64,000 nucleotides of DNA from Ciceribacter sichuanensis (GTDB lineage: Bacteria > Pseudomonadota > Alphaproteobacteria > Rhizobiales > Rhizobiaceae): assembly GCF_024055605.1 (NCBI RefSeq), contig NZ_JAMXLX010000005.1, positions 186,001 through 250,000 of the forward strand, written 5' to 3'. The notes beneath the pieces were generated by a model. The model saw only the letters and a program-made list of their open reading frames with translations, was not told the DNA's origin and did no database searches. Shown here piece after piece: positions 7,863 to 17,355 of this stretch. Positions within the stretch are counted from its first letter, which is position 1, and each line of letters opens with the position of its first letter. Made by a program: the position numbers and the translations under genes.

Positions 7863-8865
7863 AGCGGATCCTCGGATCAAGGATGCCGTAGAGAACGTCG
7901 GCAATCAGGTTGAAGAACACGATCAGGAAGGCGAAGATGAAGGTCAGCGTCTGGACCAGCGGAATATCCGCTCCCTGGATCGCTGTGATCAGAAGCTGTC
8001 CGAGGCCATTCACCCGGAAGATCTGTTCAGTGATGATGGCGCCCGAGAAGATCGTCGGCACGCCGAGCGCGATGACGGTGACGACCGGGATCAGGCTGTT
8101 GCGCAGCACATGCACCAGCAGCACGACCTTTTCCTTCACGCCCTTGGCGCGGGCGGTTCGGACATAATCCTGATGCAGGTTGTCGAGCATGGAGGCCCGC
8201 ACGAAGCGGCTGATCTGTGAGGTGTTGTAGAGCGTCAGCACGAGCACCGGCAGGAACATCTGCCTGACCTGAGCGAGGAAACTCGACCAGTCGTTGACCA
8301 CGAGGTTGGTGTCGTAGATCGACGGAAACCATTGCAGGTAAGAACTGAACACGACGATCAGCAGTACGCCGGTGAAGAAGGTCGGAACCGAATAGCCGAC
8401 CATCGAGACGAAGGTGCCGATCTGGTCGAACAGCGAATATTGCTTGTAGGCCGAGACGACGCCGATCGGGATCGCCAGCATGACGCCGAACAGATAGGAA
8501 AGGCCGACGACCCAGAGCGTTTGCGGCAGGCGTTGGACGATCAGGTCGACCACCGGGCTGCGGGTCGCCCATGACAGCACGCGCAGGCGGTTGCCGTCGC
8601 CGACGGTTATGCCGGTGATCTGTTCGAAGATATTGAGCGGTTCATTGATGAAAAATTGCTGCAGCCATTTCAGATAGCGGATGAAGAAGGGCTGATCGAT
8701 GCCCATTGCTTCCCTGATCTGTGCGCGAACCTCGGGAGGAATGGTCAGAGGCAGGTCGCTTAGCGGATCGCTCGGCGCAAGGTCGAGCAGGGCGAAGATG
8801 ATGAAGCTGATGACCAGCAATGTCGGGATCGCAAACAGCAATCGCCGAATGGTGAAGGTGAACAT
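7855..8865 (-). CDS. Dipeptide/oligopeptide ABC transporter permease, DppB type
   Basis: 336 residues, typical of DppB/OppB. The protein opens with FTIRRLLFAIPTLLVISFI, the conserved first helix of this family. It has a long periplasmic segment (about residues 30-110) and then the five-helix permease domain with the EAA loop DYVRTARAKGVKEKVVLLVH. It is cotranscribed with the binding protein upstream (71-bp spacer containing a hairpin) and overlaps the DppC gene downstream. Confidence 0.93.
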   Translation of the reverse strand: MFTFTIRRLLFAIPTLLVISFIIFALLDLAPSDPLSDLPLTIPPEVRAQIREAMGIDQPFFIRYLKWLQQFFINEPLNIFEQITGITVGDGNRLRVLSWATRSPVVDLIVQRLPQTLWVVGLSYLFGVMLAIPIGVVSAYKQYSLFDQIGTFVSMVGYSVPTFFTGVLLIVVFSSYLQWFPSIYDTNLVVNDWSSFLAQVRQMFLPVLVLTLYNTSQISRFVRASMLDNLHQDYVRTARAKGVKEKVVLLVHVLRNSLIPVVTVIALGVPTIFSGAIITEQIFRVNGLGQLLITAIQGADIPLVQTLTFIFAFLIVFFNLIADVLYGILDPRIRYD

Positions 8866-8897
8866 CGGTTGGTCCCCAGACTGTCACGAAGAAAATG

Positions 8898-8931
8898 ATT
8901 TCGCCGGGCCGAAGGGTCGGCCCGGCGAAAT
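8898..8931 (-). promoter_or_regulatory. Intercistronic hairpin between binding protein and DppB genes
   Basis: Arms ATTTCGCCGGGCC and GGCCCGGCGAAAT are 13-bp perfect complements with an 8-base loop, six bases after the binding-protein stop codon. There is no U-run. Such hairpins often stabilise the upstream message so that binding protein is made in excess over permease; that role is inferred. Confidence 0.75.
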
Positions 8932-8936
8932 GGCAC

Positions 8937-10643
8937 TTACTTCTTGCGCGACCAGTCGGCGACGTTCCAGAGTTCGCTGTCCCAGGCGTTCATCTTGACG
9001 CCCTCGAGAGTGACCGAATGGGACGAGACGTTGCCGCGGTGAATGAGCGGGATCTGCGCCACGTCGTTGGTCAGCATGTCGTTGAGCTTCTTGGCGATGA
9101 CGGCACGGTCCTCGAGCTTGGAGGTCTTGCCGAGCTGGACGACGAGCTTGTCGTATTCCGGGTTGCAGTAGCGGACGATGTTTTCACCCTGCCAGCCGGT
9201 CGCCGGGCTCGGGATCTTGTCGCACATCCAGCCGGCCATGTACTTCTCCGGGTCGGTGCCGTCGAAGTTGTTGGTGTACATCTGCACGTCGGCATAGAAT
9301 TTCTGGAAGGTATCCGGGCTTGCCGGATCGCCGCCGAAGAAGACGGAGGCCGCGACGTTGCGCAGTTCTACCTGCACACCGATCTGGGACCACATGTCCT
9401 TCACCAGCGCCTGGGTTGCCTGGCGCACGGAGTTGGTCGAGGTCTGGTAAAGGAAGGAGAGCTTCGTGCCGCCTTTGGCGCGAATGCCGTCCGAACCCTT
9501 CACCCAGCCGGCGTCGTCGAGCAGCTTGTTGGCGGCGTCGAGATCCTGCTTCAGGCACCAGTCGACATCCGTGGACTTGTAGATATCCGGAGCAGGCAGG
9601 ATGTTGCAGGTCGGTTGGCCGGCTTCGCCGTAGCCCGTCTCGTCGATGACGTCGCGGTCGATGGCAAGCGACAGGGCCTTCTTGACGGCCGGATCGGAGA
9701 GGGCCGGATGCGGACCTGCTTCCTTGGTAGAGCGCTTGTCGCCGAGCGAGGGATCGACAGCATAGGGGTTGATGTCGATACGCTCGACCTGGGTGCCGAA
9801 GGCGGTGACGAGCACGCCCTTGCCGGCGGCGGCCATGGTCGCGAGAATTTCAGGCTCCACCTGCATGTTCCAGGCGTAGTCGTATTCGCCGGTTTCCAGA
9901 ACGGCGCGGGCCGCCGATGCCGCATCGCCGCCGCCCTTGATGGTGGCGGTGGCGAAAGCCGGCTTGGCCGGATCGCGGTAGTTCGGGTTGGCTTCGAAGG
10001 TGATGACGTCGTTCGGCTTGAATTCCTTCACCTTGAACGGGCCGGTGCCGATCGGGCCGAAGTTGGCGGAAGTGCATTCCGGAGCCTTGGCGCCGAGGCA
10101 GTCCTTGAACTGGGCCGCCTGGATGATCGGCGACTGGGCGCCGACGAAGGCGCTGTAGGGATAGGGCTTCGGCTCGGCGAAGGAGACCTTGATGGTGGAG
10201 GCGTCGATTGCCTCGACGCTGGTCACGCCTTCGTAATAGGCGGCCTGGGCGCAGCCGCCATCCGGGGCAGTGCAATACTTCCAGGTGAAGATCGCGTCGT
10301 CGGCTGTGACCGGCGTGCCGTCAGACCACTTGAGATCGGGCTTCAGCTTCCAGGTGATGCTTTTCAGGTCGGCGGATACGCCGCCGTTCTCGACGGTCGG
10401 GATTTCGGAGGCGAGCATCGGCACGAGCGCGCCGGTTTCGTCGTAACGCGCCAGCGGTTCGATGACCATCGAGGCGCCGTAGACTTCCTTGGTGCCGCCG
10501 GAGAGATAGGGGTTGAGGGTGGAAATCGCCTGCCAGAAGAGAATTTTCAGCTCGCCGTCCGAGCCTCGCTCGGCCATCGCCGGCGCTGCCGAAAAGGCAA
10601 GTGCCGCTACCGATGCCGCCAATGCAATACGAAGTCTGTTCAT
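8937..10643 (-). CDS. Peptide ABC transporter substrate-binding protein, family 5
   Basis: 568 residues with a signal peptide of about 24 residues (MNRLRIALAASVAALAFSAA then PAMAE). The mature protein is an SBP_bac_5 (DppA/OppA-type) periplasmic receptor. It shows the family blocks LNPYLSGGTKEVYG, SDGTPVTADDAIFTWKYC and FKPNDVITFEANPNYRD, with cysteine pairs typical of secreted members. It captures peptides, opines or related compounds for the permeases encoded downstream. It heads the minus-strand arm of a transporter whose ATPase lies on the divergent arm. Ligand specificity cannot be read from the sequence. Confidence 0.92.
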   Translation of the reverse strand: MNRLRIALAASVAALAFSAAPAMAERGSDGELKILFWQAISTLNPYLSGGTKEVYGASMVIEPLARYDETGALVPMLASEIPTVENGGVSADLKSITWKLKPDLKWSDGTPVTADDAIFTWKYCTAPDGGCAQAAYYEGVTSVEAIDASTIKVSFAEPKPYPYSAFVGAQSPIIQAAQFKDCLGAKAPECTSANFGPIGTGPFKVKEFKPNDVITFEANPNYRDPAKPAFATATIKGGGDAASAARAVLETGEYDYAWNMQVEPEILATMAAAGKGVLVTAFGTQVERIDINPYAVDPSLGDKRSTKEAGPHPALSDPAVKKALSLAIDRDVIDETGYGEAGQPTCNILPAPDIYKSTDVDWCLKQDLDAANKLLDDAGWVKGSDGIRAKGGTKLSFLYQTSTNSVRQATQALVKDMWSQIGVQVELRNVAASVFFGGDPASPDTFQKFYADVQMYTNNFDGTDPEKYMAGWMCDKIPSPATGWQGENIVRYCNPEYDKLVVQLGKTSKLEDRAVIAKKLNDMLTNDVAQIPLIHRGNVSSHSVTLEGVKMNAWDSELWNVADWSRKK

Positions 10644-10964
10644 ATGCTGTTCCCCTATTTTTTTGTTGGAGCTGTATGAAACATTTATCCGCGGGAGAGT
10701 TCCCGGCTCTCCGGGATGGTCAAGGTCAGACGCGTTTTATCTCTCTGACCCTGTTTGCTAATTTTGATTTGCAGGCCTCCACTCGAATACTGGACCCACA
10801 CCTGACGGTTGTTGCAGCTGGCGGGCCTGATCAAAATTTGAGCCATCTAAGCATAGGCCTATTTTCCGTTCAAGGCGGAAAATTGCAGCTTGCAAAGGCG
10901 CTTTAAGGCAGCGCAGTATGGTTGCACAAAAACGTGGGAACTGAATAAAAAACGAGGAAAAACA
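10644..10964. other. 321-bp divergent promoter region of the split dpp-type transporter
   Basis: No gene. It should contain both promoters. Two inverted repeats are visible: AATTTTGAT (10760-10768) with ATCAAAATT (10830-10838), 70 bp centre to centre, and ATTTTCCG (10861-10868) with CGGAAAAT (10876-10883). Either could bind a regulator that coordinates the two arms, but no regulator gene is adjacent. Confidence 0.55.
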
Positions 10965-12128
10965 ATGCCCGTGCTCAATCGCGCCAGCGAGTTGCAGCAG
11001 GAGGTGGCCGGTTGGCGGCGCCACCTGCATGAGAATCCGGAACTGTTGTTCGATGTCTACGACACCTCGGCTTTCGTGGCTGAGAAGCTGAAGGAATTCG
11101 GGTGCGACTCGGTCCAGACGGGAATCGGGCGCACCGGCGTCGTAGGCATCATCAAGGGCAGTCGCGGAAGCGGACCGGTCGTCGGCTTTCGCGCCGACAT
11201 GGACGCGCTGCCAATCTACGAGACGAGCGGTCGCGAATGGTCTTCCAAGACACCGGGCAAGATGCATGCCTGCGGCCATGACGGGCATACGGCGATGCTG
11301 CTGGGTGCTGCGAAGTATCTGGCCGAGACCCGCAATTTCCGCGGTTCCATCGCGGTGATCTTCCAGCCGGCGGAAGAGGGCGGCGGCGGTGGTCTCGAAA
11401 TGGTCAATGACGGCATGATGGAGACATTCGGCATCTCCCAAGTTTACGGCATGCACAATGCGCCGGGCCTGCCGGTCGGTCATTTCGCCACCCGCAACGG
11501 ATCGGTGATGGCGGCTGCCGACGAATTCGAGATCATCGTCCATGGACGCGGCGGGCATGCCGCCCAGCCCCACACGACGATCGATCCTGTGCTCGTCTCT
11601 TCCCATCTAGTGATCGCGCTCCAGGCAATTGCCTCGCGCGAGGTGGACCCGCTGAAATCCGTCGTCGTCACCGTCGCGACGGTGCATGGCGGGGAGGCTT
11701 CCAACGTGATCGCCAATACCGTCAAGCTCTCGGGGACCGTGCGCACGCTGTTGCCTGAGACGCGCGACTATGCGGAAAAGCGGCTCGGAGAGATTGCGCG
11801 CGGCATTGCCGGAAGCTTCGGGGCGAGCGTCGACGTGCATTATCGCCGCGGTTATCCCGTCACCTTCAATCACGCCGACGAGACCGAATTCGCGCTTGGC
11901 ATCATGCGCAAGGTGGCCGGCGAGAAGGCTGTCGAGGGCAACATGCCGCCTTTGATGGGGGCGGAGGATTTCTCCTATATGCTGGAGGCCCGGCCGGGCG
12001 CCTTCGTCTTCATCGGCAATGGCGACAGCGCCAATCTTCACCATTCCGCCTATGACTTCAACGACGAGGCGATCCCCTACGGCATCAGCTATTGGGTCAC
12101 CCTTGCGGAAAATGCGCTCGCCGCCTGA
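10965..12128 (+). CDS. M20 family metallo-amidohydrolase (hippurate hydrolase type)
   Basis: 387 residues from the ATG at 10965, preceded by GAGG seven bases upstream; the open frame continues upstream but without such a site. Family M20D: it begins with WRRHLHENPELLFDVYDT, has the metal-binding HACGHDGHTAMLLGA and the Glu pair in FQPAEEGGGG, then the dimerisation domain with GRGGHAAQPHTTIDP, and ends with MGAEDFSYML. Relatives hydrolyse N-acyl amino acids, hippurate or similar amides in the cytoplasm. It sits directly upstream of the transporter ATPase, so it probably cleaves the imported compound, which suggests an N-acylated or amidated amino acid as cargo. Confidence 0.92.
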   Translation: MPVLNRASELQQEVAGWRRHLHENPELLFDVYDTSAFVAEKLKEFGCDSVQTGIGRTGVVGIIKGSRGSGPVVGFRADMDALPIYETSGREWSSKTPGKMHACGHDGHTAMLLGAAKYLAETRNFRGSIAVIFQPAEEGGGGGLEMVNDGMMETFGISQVYGMHNAPGLPVGHFATRNGSVMAAADEFEIIVHGRGGHAAQPHTTIDPVLVSSHLVIALQAIASREVDPLKSVVVTVATVHGGEASNVIANTVKLSGTVRTLLPETRDYAEKRLGEIARGIAGSFGASVDVHYRRGYPVTFNHADETEFALGIMRKVAGEKAVEGNMPPLMGAEDFSYMLEARPGAFVFIGNGDSANLHHSAYDFNDEAIPYGISYWVTLAENALAA

Positions 12129-12180
12129 TTTCAGGACGGCGTGTGCTTTCGATATCAATCGTCGTGAAACGGAGTGCGTA

Positions 12181-14025
12181 ATGGTGAATGCCACGAATGA
12201 CGTCAATCCGCAGGCAGGCAATGCAGTCCCCGTCCTTTCCGTGAAGGGGCTTACGACATCTTTCAGGATCGGCGATGAGTGGCGCTCCGTCGTGCGCAAC
12301 ATGAGCTTCGATATCGCGCCGAAGGAAACGGTGGCGATCGTCGGAGAATCGGGGTCGGGGAAGAGCGTGACATCGCTTTCTGTCATGCGGTTGCTGCCGA
12401 AGAATTCGAGCCGCATCGAGGGCAGCATCCAACTCAACGGCCGGGAATTGCTGACGCTCGACAACGAATCCATGCGCAGGGTCCGTGGCAACGATATCTC
12501 GATGATCTTCCAGGAGCCGATGACCAGCCTCAATCCGATCTTCCCGATCGGCAAGCAGATTGCCGAGGCGATCACCTGCCATCGCGACATCTCGGCGGCG
12601 GAGGCGAAGGCCGAAGTGCTGCATCTTCTGGAGAAGGTCCGCATCCCGAACGCCAAGGGCCGCTTTGACGACTATCCGCACCAGTTTTCGGGCGGCATGC
12701 GTCAGCGCGTGATGATCGCCATGGCGCTGGCCTCGAAACCGAAGCTCCTGATTGCCGACGAGCCCACCACCGCGCTCGACGTGACGATCCAGGGACAGAT
12801 CCTCGACCTCATCAAACTCCTGCAGGAAGAGGAGGGCATGTCGGTTCTCTTCATCACCCACGACATGGGCGTCGTGGCGGAGGTTTCCGACCGCACGATC
12901 GTGATGTTCCGCGGCGAGGCGGTGGAAACCGGCACGACGGACGATATCTTCAACCGCGGCAAGCATCCCTATACGCGGGCGCTGCTTTCGGCCGTGCCGA
13001 AGCTCGGATCGATGGGCGGGCGCGAGCGCCCGATGCGTTTTCCGGTGATCGATATCTCGACCGGGCAGACCACCACGCCGGAAACGGAAGCTGGAGGTGT
13101 CGACGAGCGCAAGCGGCCGCTGCTGGAGGTGAAGAACCTGACGACGCGGTTCGATATTCGCTCGGGGCTTCTCGGCCGCAAGAGCGGCGCCGTTCATGCG
13201 GTGGAAAACGTCTCCTTCGATCTGAGGGAAGGGGAAACGCTGTCTCTCGTCGGGGAATCCGGCTGCGGCAAGTCGACGACCGGGCGTTCGATCACGCGGC
13301 TCGTGGAGCCGACGGCCGGCCAGATCTCGCTCGACGGTTATGACGTCGTGCGGCTGGATCGCGGTTCGCTGCGCAAGATGCGGCGAAGTATCCAGATGGT
13401 GTTCCAGGACCCCTTCGCCAGCCTCGATCCGCGCATGAGCGTCGGTTCGGCGGTGATGGAGCCTTTCATCGAGCACGGACTCGGGAGCAAGGCACAGGCG
13501 CGGGAAAAGGCGGCGAGCCTTCTGGAGCGCGTGGGGCTGAAGGCCGACATGATGCGGCGTTATCCGCACGAGTTCTCCGGCGGGCAGCGCCAGCGAATCG
13601 CGATTGCCCGCTCGCTGATGCTCGATCCCAAGGTGATCGTTGCGGATGAGGCGGTGTCTGCCCTCGATGTGTCGATCAAGGCGCAGGTGTGCAATCTGCT
13701 GCTCGACCTGCAGCAGAGCTTCAACCTCGCCTATCTCTTCATTTCCCACGACATGGCCGTGGTGGAGCGCGTGTCGCATCGCGTCGCGGTCATGTATCTC
13801 GGCGAGATCGTCGAGATCGGGCCGAGGCAGGCCGTCTTCGAGAACCCGCAGCATCCCTATACCCGCAAGTTGATGGCGGCGGTGCCAGTGCCGGATCCCG
13901 CTCGACGAAACGTGAAGAGAAACCTCTCGACGGATGAGATCAAAAGCCCTGTCCGGCCCGTCGGTTTCGTTCCGCCGCAGCGGCAGTATCGCGAGGTGTC
14001 GGCCGGTCATCTCGTTCAGGTCTGA
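12181..14025 (+). CDS. Fused double ABC ATPase of dipeptide type (DppD-DppF fusion)
   Basis: 614 residues from the ATG at 12181, with GGAG eight bases upstream. Two complete nucleotide-binding domains lie in one chain. The first has Walker A GESGSGKS, signature [15 protein letters not shown] and Walker [13 protein letters not shown]. The second has [27 protein letters not shown] and [12 protein letters not shown]. Each is followed by the C-terminal oligopeptide-transporter extension ([14 protein letters not shown] and [17 protein letters not shown]). It replaces the separate DppD and DppF subunits and powers the permeases encoded on the divergent arm. The second Walker B has Ala where Pro is usual after DE, while the catalytic Glu is intact. 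Confidence 0.94.
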   Translation: MVNATNDVNPQAGNAVPVLSVKGLTTSFRIGDEWRSVVRNMSFDIAPKETVAIVGESGSGKSVTSLSVMRLLPKNSSRIEGSIQLNGRELLTLDNESMRRVRGNDISMIFQEPMTSLNPIFPIGKQIAEAITCHRDISAAEAKAEVLHLLEKVRIPNAKGRFDDYPHQFSGGMRQRVMIAMALASKPKLLIADEPTTALDVTIQGQILDLIKLLQEEEGMSVLFITHDMGVVAEVSDRTIVMFRGEAVETGTTDDIFNRGKHPYTRALLSAVPKLGSMGGRERPMRFPVIDISTGQTTTPETEAGGVDERKRPLLEVKNLTTRFDIRSGLLGRKSGAVHAVENVSFDLREGETLSLVGESGCGKSTTGRSITRLVEPTAGQISLDGYDVVRLDRGSLRKMRRSIQMVFQDPFASLDPRMSVGSAVMEPFIEHGLGSKAQAREKAASLLERVGLKADMMRRYPHEFSGGQRQRIAIARSLMLDPKVIVADEAVSALDVSIKAQVCNLLLDLQQSFNLAYLFISHDMAVVERVSHRVAVMYLGEIVEIGPRQAVFENPQHPYTRKLMAAVPVPDPARRNVKRNLSTDEIKSPVRPVGFVPPQRQYREVSAGHLVQV

Positions 14026-14122
14026 TCGCGGCCCGGTTGGGATTTTCCATCAAACTACCGTCATTGTCTGCGGTTAAGGCGATACTACATAGGGTACCGG
14101 TGTCGTTCGGCAGGGAGTTGGA

Positions 14123-14782
14123 ATGGGCGAGATGCTTGGGGATGAGGCCGACCTCGCCGCAGATGGCGGCGAGCGGAAACGCGGCGGTCGCCTGTCCGAA
14201 ATCCTCGCCAGCCTCGCAGAGGACACCAGCCGGGAGCGCGTCTCGGTAGCCGATATCTTTCAGGCGATGGGCGACCGTGCCTTCGGTGCCCTGATCCTGA
14301 TCTTCGCGCTGCCGAACATTATACCCTCGCCGCCGGGAACATCGGCGCTGACAGGCGCGCCGCTGGTCTTTCTGTCCGCGCAACTCATGCTCGGTCAGTC
14401 GCCCTGGCTGCCGAAGCTGATTGCCAACAGGTCCGTCGCACAGTCCGATTTTTCCGCCATCGCCAGCCGTGTCTCGCCATGGCTTGCCCGCGGCGAAAGG
14501 ATGCTGCGGCCGCGGCTCGGTTTCCTGATCTATCCGCCGGCCGAATACCTGATCGGCTTCCTGTGCCTGATCCTCTCGATCATCCTGATCCTGCCGATAC
14601 CGCTTGGAAACATTCTTCCGGCCATCGCGATCTGTCTGTTTTCCTTCGGTATCCTCGAGCGTGACGGTCTCTGCGTGCTGCTCGGCATGGTGATGTTCGC
14701 CGTTTCCGTGACCGTGGTGGCCGGCGTGCTGTTCGCCCTGATCAAGGGCGTGATCCTGCTTCTGACGACCATACTCTTCTGA
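14123..14782 (+). CDS. exoD: ExoD family membrane protein
   Basis: 219 residues with GGGAG six bases before the ATG. The hydrophilic N terminus contains the ExoD-type segment RVSVADIFQAMGDRAFGALILIFALPNIIP. Hydrophobic helices follow, including the strongly conserved GFLIYPPAEYLIGFLCLILS. In Sinorhizobium exoD mutants show altered exopolysaccharide and alkali sensitivity, but the molecular role is not established. It is an inner-membrane protein. It stands alone after the transporter ATPase (97-bp gap) and is not beside other polysaccharide genes. Confidence 0.85.
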   Translation: MGEMLGDEADLAADGGERKRGGRLSEILASLAEDTSRERVSVADIFQAMGDRAFGALILIFALPNIIPSPPGTSALTGAPLVFLSAQLMLGQSPWLPKLIANRSVAQSDFSAIASRVSPWLARGERMLRPRLGFLIYPPAEYLIGFLCLILSIILILPIPLGNILPAIAICLFSFGILERDGLCVLLGMVMFAVSVTVVAGVLFALIKGVILLLTTILF

Positions 14783-14876
14783 GGCGGCAAAGCTGTCGGC
14801 ATGCGTCCGGCGCTTTGCAAAGCGTCGCGCGCTGGCCTATCTTCCGTCCGTCGCAATGCCGTTTCAGGAATTTCCC

Positions 14877-15662
14877 ATGCTGATTTCGCTTTTCCAGATG
14901 CAACCCGTTTCCGGCGATATAGCCGAGAACCTCATGAAGATCGCAAGGGCGGCCGAAGCCGCTTCCGACATGGGGGCCGACCTTCTGGTGACGCCTGAGC
15001 TTTCGACAAGCGGCTATGCGCTGGGAGAACTCTTTGACGAAATCGCTGAGACGCGGGATGGCGCGTTGATCGATGCTCTCGCCGATATCGCCGGGACTTT
15101 CGAACTGGCCATCTGCGCCGGCTTTCCCGAGCGCGAGGGCGATGCCGTCTATAATTCCGCGGTGTTGATGCGACCGGACGGCAGCCGCGAATTCTATCGT
15201 AAGGGGCATCTCTACGGCGATGCGGAGCGGGCGGCGTTTACCCCCGGAAACGATATCCCGCATGTCTTCGACCTTTGCGGCATGAAGACCTCCATGCTGA
15301 TCTGCTATGACGTGGAATTTCCCGAATATGTGCGCAGCGTGGCGCTGGCAGGCGCCGAACTCGTACTGGTGCCGACCGCGCTTCCGGCCGGTGTCATCAG
15401 CCGGCGTGTCGCGGATACCGTCGTGCCGACGCGCGCCTTCGAAAACGGGGTCTTCATCGTCTATTCCGACCTCTGCGGCTCGGAGAATTCGGCGGAATAT
15501 TGCGGCCGCTCGGTGATCGTCGGTCCCGATGGCGATGACCTTGCCCGCGCTGGCGCAAGGGAAGCGCTGCTGGTGGCGGAGGTCGAGCCATCGGCCTATG
15601 ACGAATGCCGCGAACAGAACCCCTATCTGGCGGAGCGGCGCTCGGAACTCTATCGCCTCTGA
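14877..15662 (+). CDS. Carbon-nitrogen hydrolase (nitrilase superfamily)
   Basis: 261 residues from the ATG at 14877, with AGGA eight bases upstream; an in-frame ATG at 14856 is less well supported. The Glu-Lys-Cys triad is visible: Glu in TPELSTSGYALGELF, Lys in FYRKGHLYGD and Cys in MLICYDVEFPEYVR. The N terminus (ISLFQMQPVSGDIAENL) is typical. The family hydrolyses amides or carbamoyl compounds, for example omega-amides and N-carbamoyl amines, in the cytoplasm. The neighbours do not reveal the substrate. I see no terminator or operon partner; the next gene begins 160 bp downstream. Confidence 0.9.
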   Translation: MLISLFQMQPVSGDIAENLMKIARAAEAASDMGADLLVTPELSTSGYALGELFDEIAETRDGALIDALADIAGTFELAICAGFPEREGDAVYNSAVLMRPDGSREFYRKGHLYGDAERAAFTPGNDIPHVFDLCGMKTSMLICYDVEFPEYVRSVALAGAELVLVPTALPAGVISRRVADTVVPTRAFENGVFIVYSDLCGSENSAEYCGRSVIVGPDGDDLARAGAREALLVAEVEPSAYDECREQNPYLAERRSELYRL

Positions 15663-15825
15663 GGCTGGAGCGCAGCGACGGAACCCGGTAGCGAGAAAGT
15701 TTCCCGGAGCAGGCTTCGTGATCTGCTTTTCCTGAACGCGCTTCCGATTATCGGGCGATGCGACGGAAAGGCTTGTGGCGTGTCCCGCCCCTTCCTACAT
15801 CGGAACAGGCTTCACGGAGATGTGC

Positions 15826-16539
15826 ATGATTATCGAAGCGGCCCGTCTGGCCCTCAACAATCTCTTCGCTCCCGAGACACGCAAGGTCTTCTGGAAGGTG
15901 ATCGGGCTTACCGTCCTCGTCCTTGTCGGCCTTTGGGTGGCGGTGCGCGAGAGTTTCATCGCCTATGTCATGCCGTGGATCGACGGCTTTCTTCCCGGCA
16001 TGCCGGACTGGGCCGGCTGGCTCGGCTTCGTGTTCGGCATTTTTGCGAGCATCGGGCTGGCGCTGGCGCTTGCCCTTTTGCTTTCCTCGGTGACCGCGAT
16101 TATCGCCGGTCTCTTCCTCGACGATGTGGCCGAGGTGATCGAGAAGCAACACTATCCTGAGGATGCGCCGGGTGTGGCCATGCCGCTTAGCGATGCCATC
16201 CTGTCGTCGCTGAAGTTCTTCGGCGTGGTGGTGCTCGGCAATATCGTGGCGCTGATCCTGCTCTTCGTTCCGGGTGTGAACCTGATCGCCTTCTTTCTGG
16301 TGAACGGCTATCTGCTCGGCCGGGAATTCTTCGAATTCGCCGCCATGCGCTTTCGCTCGCCGCAGGAGGCGCGTTTGTTCCGGGCAAAGAACTCCTCGAC
16401 CGTCTTCATCGGCGGGCTGGTGATTGCCGGCTTTCTCGCCATCCCGATCGTCAACCTGCTGACGCCGCTTTTTGCCGCGTCGATGATGGTGCATCTGCAC
16501 AAGTTGCTGAGCCGCCGCGATGCGGGTTTCCGGGGGTAG
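15826..16539 (+). CDS. EI24/CysZ-like inner-membrane protein
   Basis: 237 residues from the ATG at 15826, preceded by GGAG; an ATG two codons earlier is also possible. There are four or more hydrophobic segments (about residues 25-40, 65-100, 130-160 and 195-220). The layout and the ALNNLFAPETRKVFWK start match the alphaproteobacterial EI24/DUF540 group annotated as sulfate transporter family. CysZ of enterics imports sulfate, but no sulfate-assimilation gene is nearby, so that role is uncertain here. It is convergent with nth; only eight bases separate the two stops. Confidence 0.75.
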   Translation: MIIEAARLALNNLFAPETRKVFWKVIGLTVLVLVGLWVAVRESFIAYVMPWIDGFLPGMPDWAGWLGFVFGIFASIGLALALALLLSSVTAIIAGLFLDDVAEVIEKQHYPEDAPGVAMPLSDAILSSLKFFGVVVLGNIVALILLFVPGVNLIAFFLVNGYLLGREFFEFAAMRFRSPQEARLFRAKNSSTVFIGGLVIAGFLAIPIVNLLTPLFAASMMVHLHKLLSRRDAGFRG

Positions 16540-16547
16540 CGGACGCC

Positions 16548-17333
16548 TTACTCTTCTTCCGCCGCCCCGATTATCTGTTGCGGCAATTCCACCAGTGGAG
16601 CCGGCACGTCGCAGGTCTTTTCCCCTGATTTGCAGATGTCGGCGATGACGCAGCGCTCGCATTCGGGGCGCCGAGCCTTGCAACAGTAACGCCCGTGCAG
16701 GATCAGCCAGTGGTGAGCGTGATAGAGATAGTGTTTCGGGATGACCCTGAGCAGCTTGTCTTCCACCTCGTCCGGGGTCTTGCCGGGGGCAAGGCGAATG
16801 CGGTTGGCGATGCGCAGGATGTGGGTATCGACGGCGATCGTCGGAATACCGAAAGCCATGGACATCACCACATTGGCGGTCTTGCGGCCGACGCCGGGCA
16901 GGGTGACCAGTTCCTCGCGGGTTTTCGGCACCTCGCCGCCATAGACATCGACCAGACGCTGCGAGAGCGCGATCACGTTCTTGGCCTTGTTGCGGTAGAG
17001 GCCGATGGTCTTGATGTAGTCACGGACCTTTTCTTCGCCGAGATCGAGCATTTTCTGCGGCGTGTCCGCCACCTTGAAGAGGGCGCGCGTCGCCTTGTTG
17101 ACGCCGGCATCCGTCGCCTGCGCGGAAAGGGCGACCGCGACGACGAGCGTGAAGGGATTGACGTGTTCAAGCTCCCCCTTAGGCTCGGGACGCTGGATAG
17201 AAAAGCGCCGGAAGATTTCTTCCAGTTCCGCGCGGCTATAGGCGCTGCGGAAGGCTGGCGCCTTGCGTTTCGCCCCGCCCGGATTTGACTTTTTCAAAGT
17301 TTGAGTGCTGGATTTCTTGATCGGACTCGTCAT
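16548..17333 (-). CDS. nth: Endonuclease III
   Basis: 261 residues from the ATG at 17333, longer than E. coli Nth by about 50 N-terminal residues that are basic and low in complexity (KKSSTQTLKKSNPGG). The helix-hairpin-helix LPGVGRKTANVV contains the catalytic Lys and VDTHILRIANR the catalytic Asp. The cysteines in CKARRPECERCVIADIC make the C-terminal [4Fe-4S] cluster. It is a DNA glycosylase/AP lyase that removes oxidised pyrimidines in base-excision repair. It is divergent from the DUF2244 gene with only 22 bases between starts, so the two promoters overlap the opposite coding sequences. Confidence 0.97.
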   Translation of the reverse strand: MTSPIKKSSTQTLKKSNPGGAKRKAPAFRSAYSRAELEEIFRRFSIQRPEPKGELEHVNPFTLVVAVALSAQATDAGVNKATRALFKVADTPQKMLDLGEEKVRDYIKTIGLYRNKAKNVIALSQRLVDVYGGEVPKTREELVTLPGVGRKTANVVMSMAFGIPTIAVDTHILRIANRIRLAPGKTPDEVEDKLLRVIPKHYLYHAHHWLILHGRYCCKARRPECERCVIADICKSGEKTCDVPAPLVELPQQIIGAAEEE

Positions 17334-17355
17334 GGACAATCTATAGTCGGGTGGA

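Noticed and set aside
8895..10679. A 594-codon plus-strand frame opposite the peptide-binding protein gene
   Set aside because: The minus strand encodes a clear SBP_bac_5 protein with signal peptide. The plus frame is Val/Gly/Arg-rich shadow sequence.
12097..14010. A 637-codon minus-strand frame opposite the fused ATPase
   Set aside because: The plus strand has two complete ABC ATPase domains. The minus frame is His/Arg/Asp-rich with no motif.
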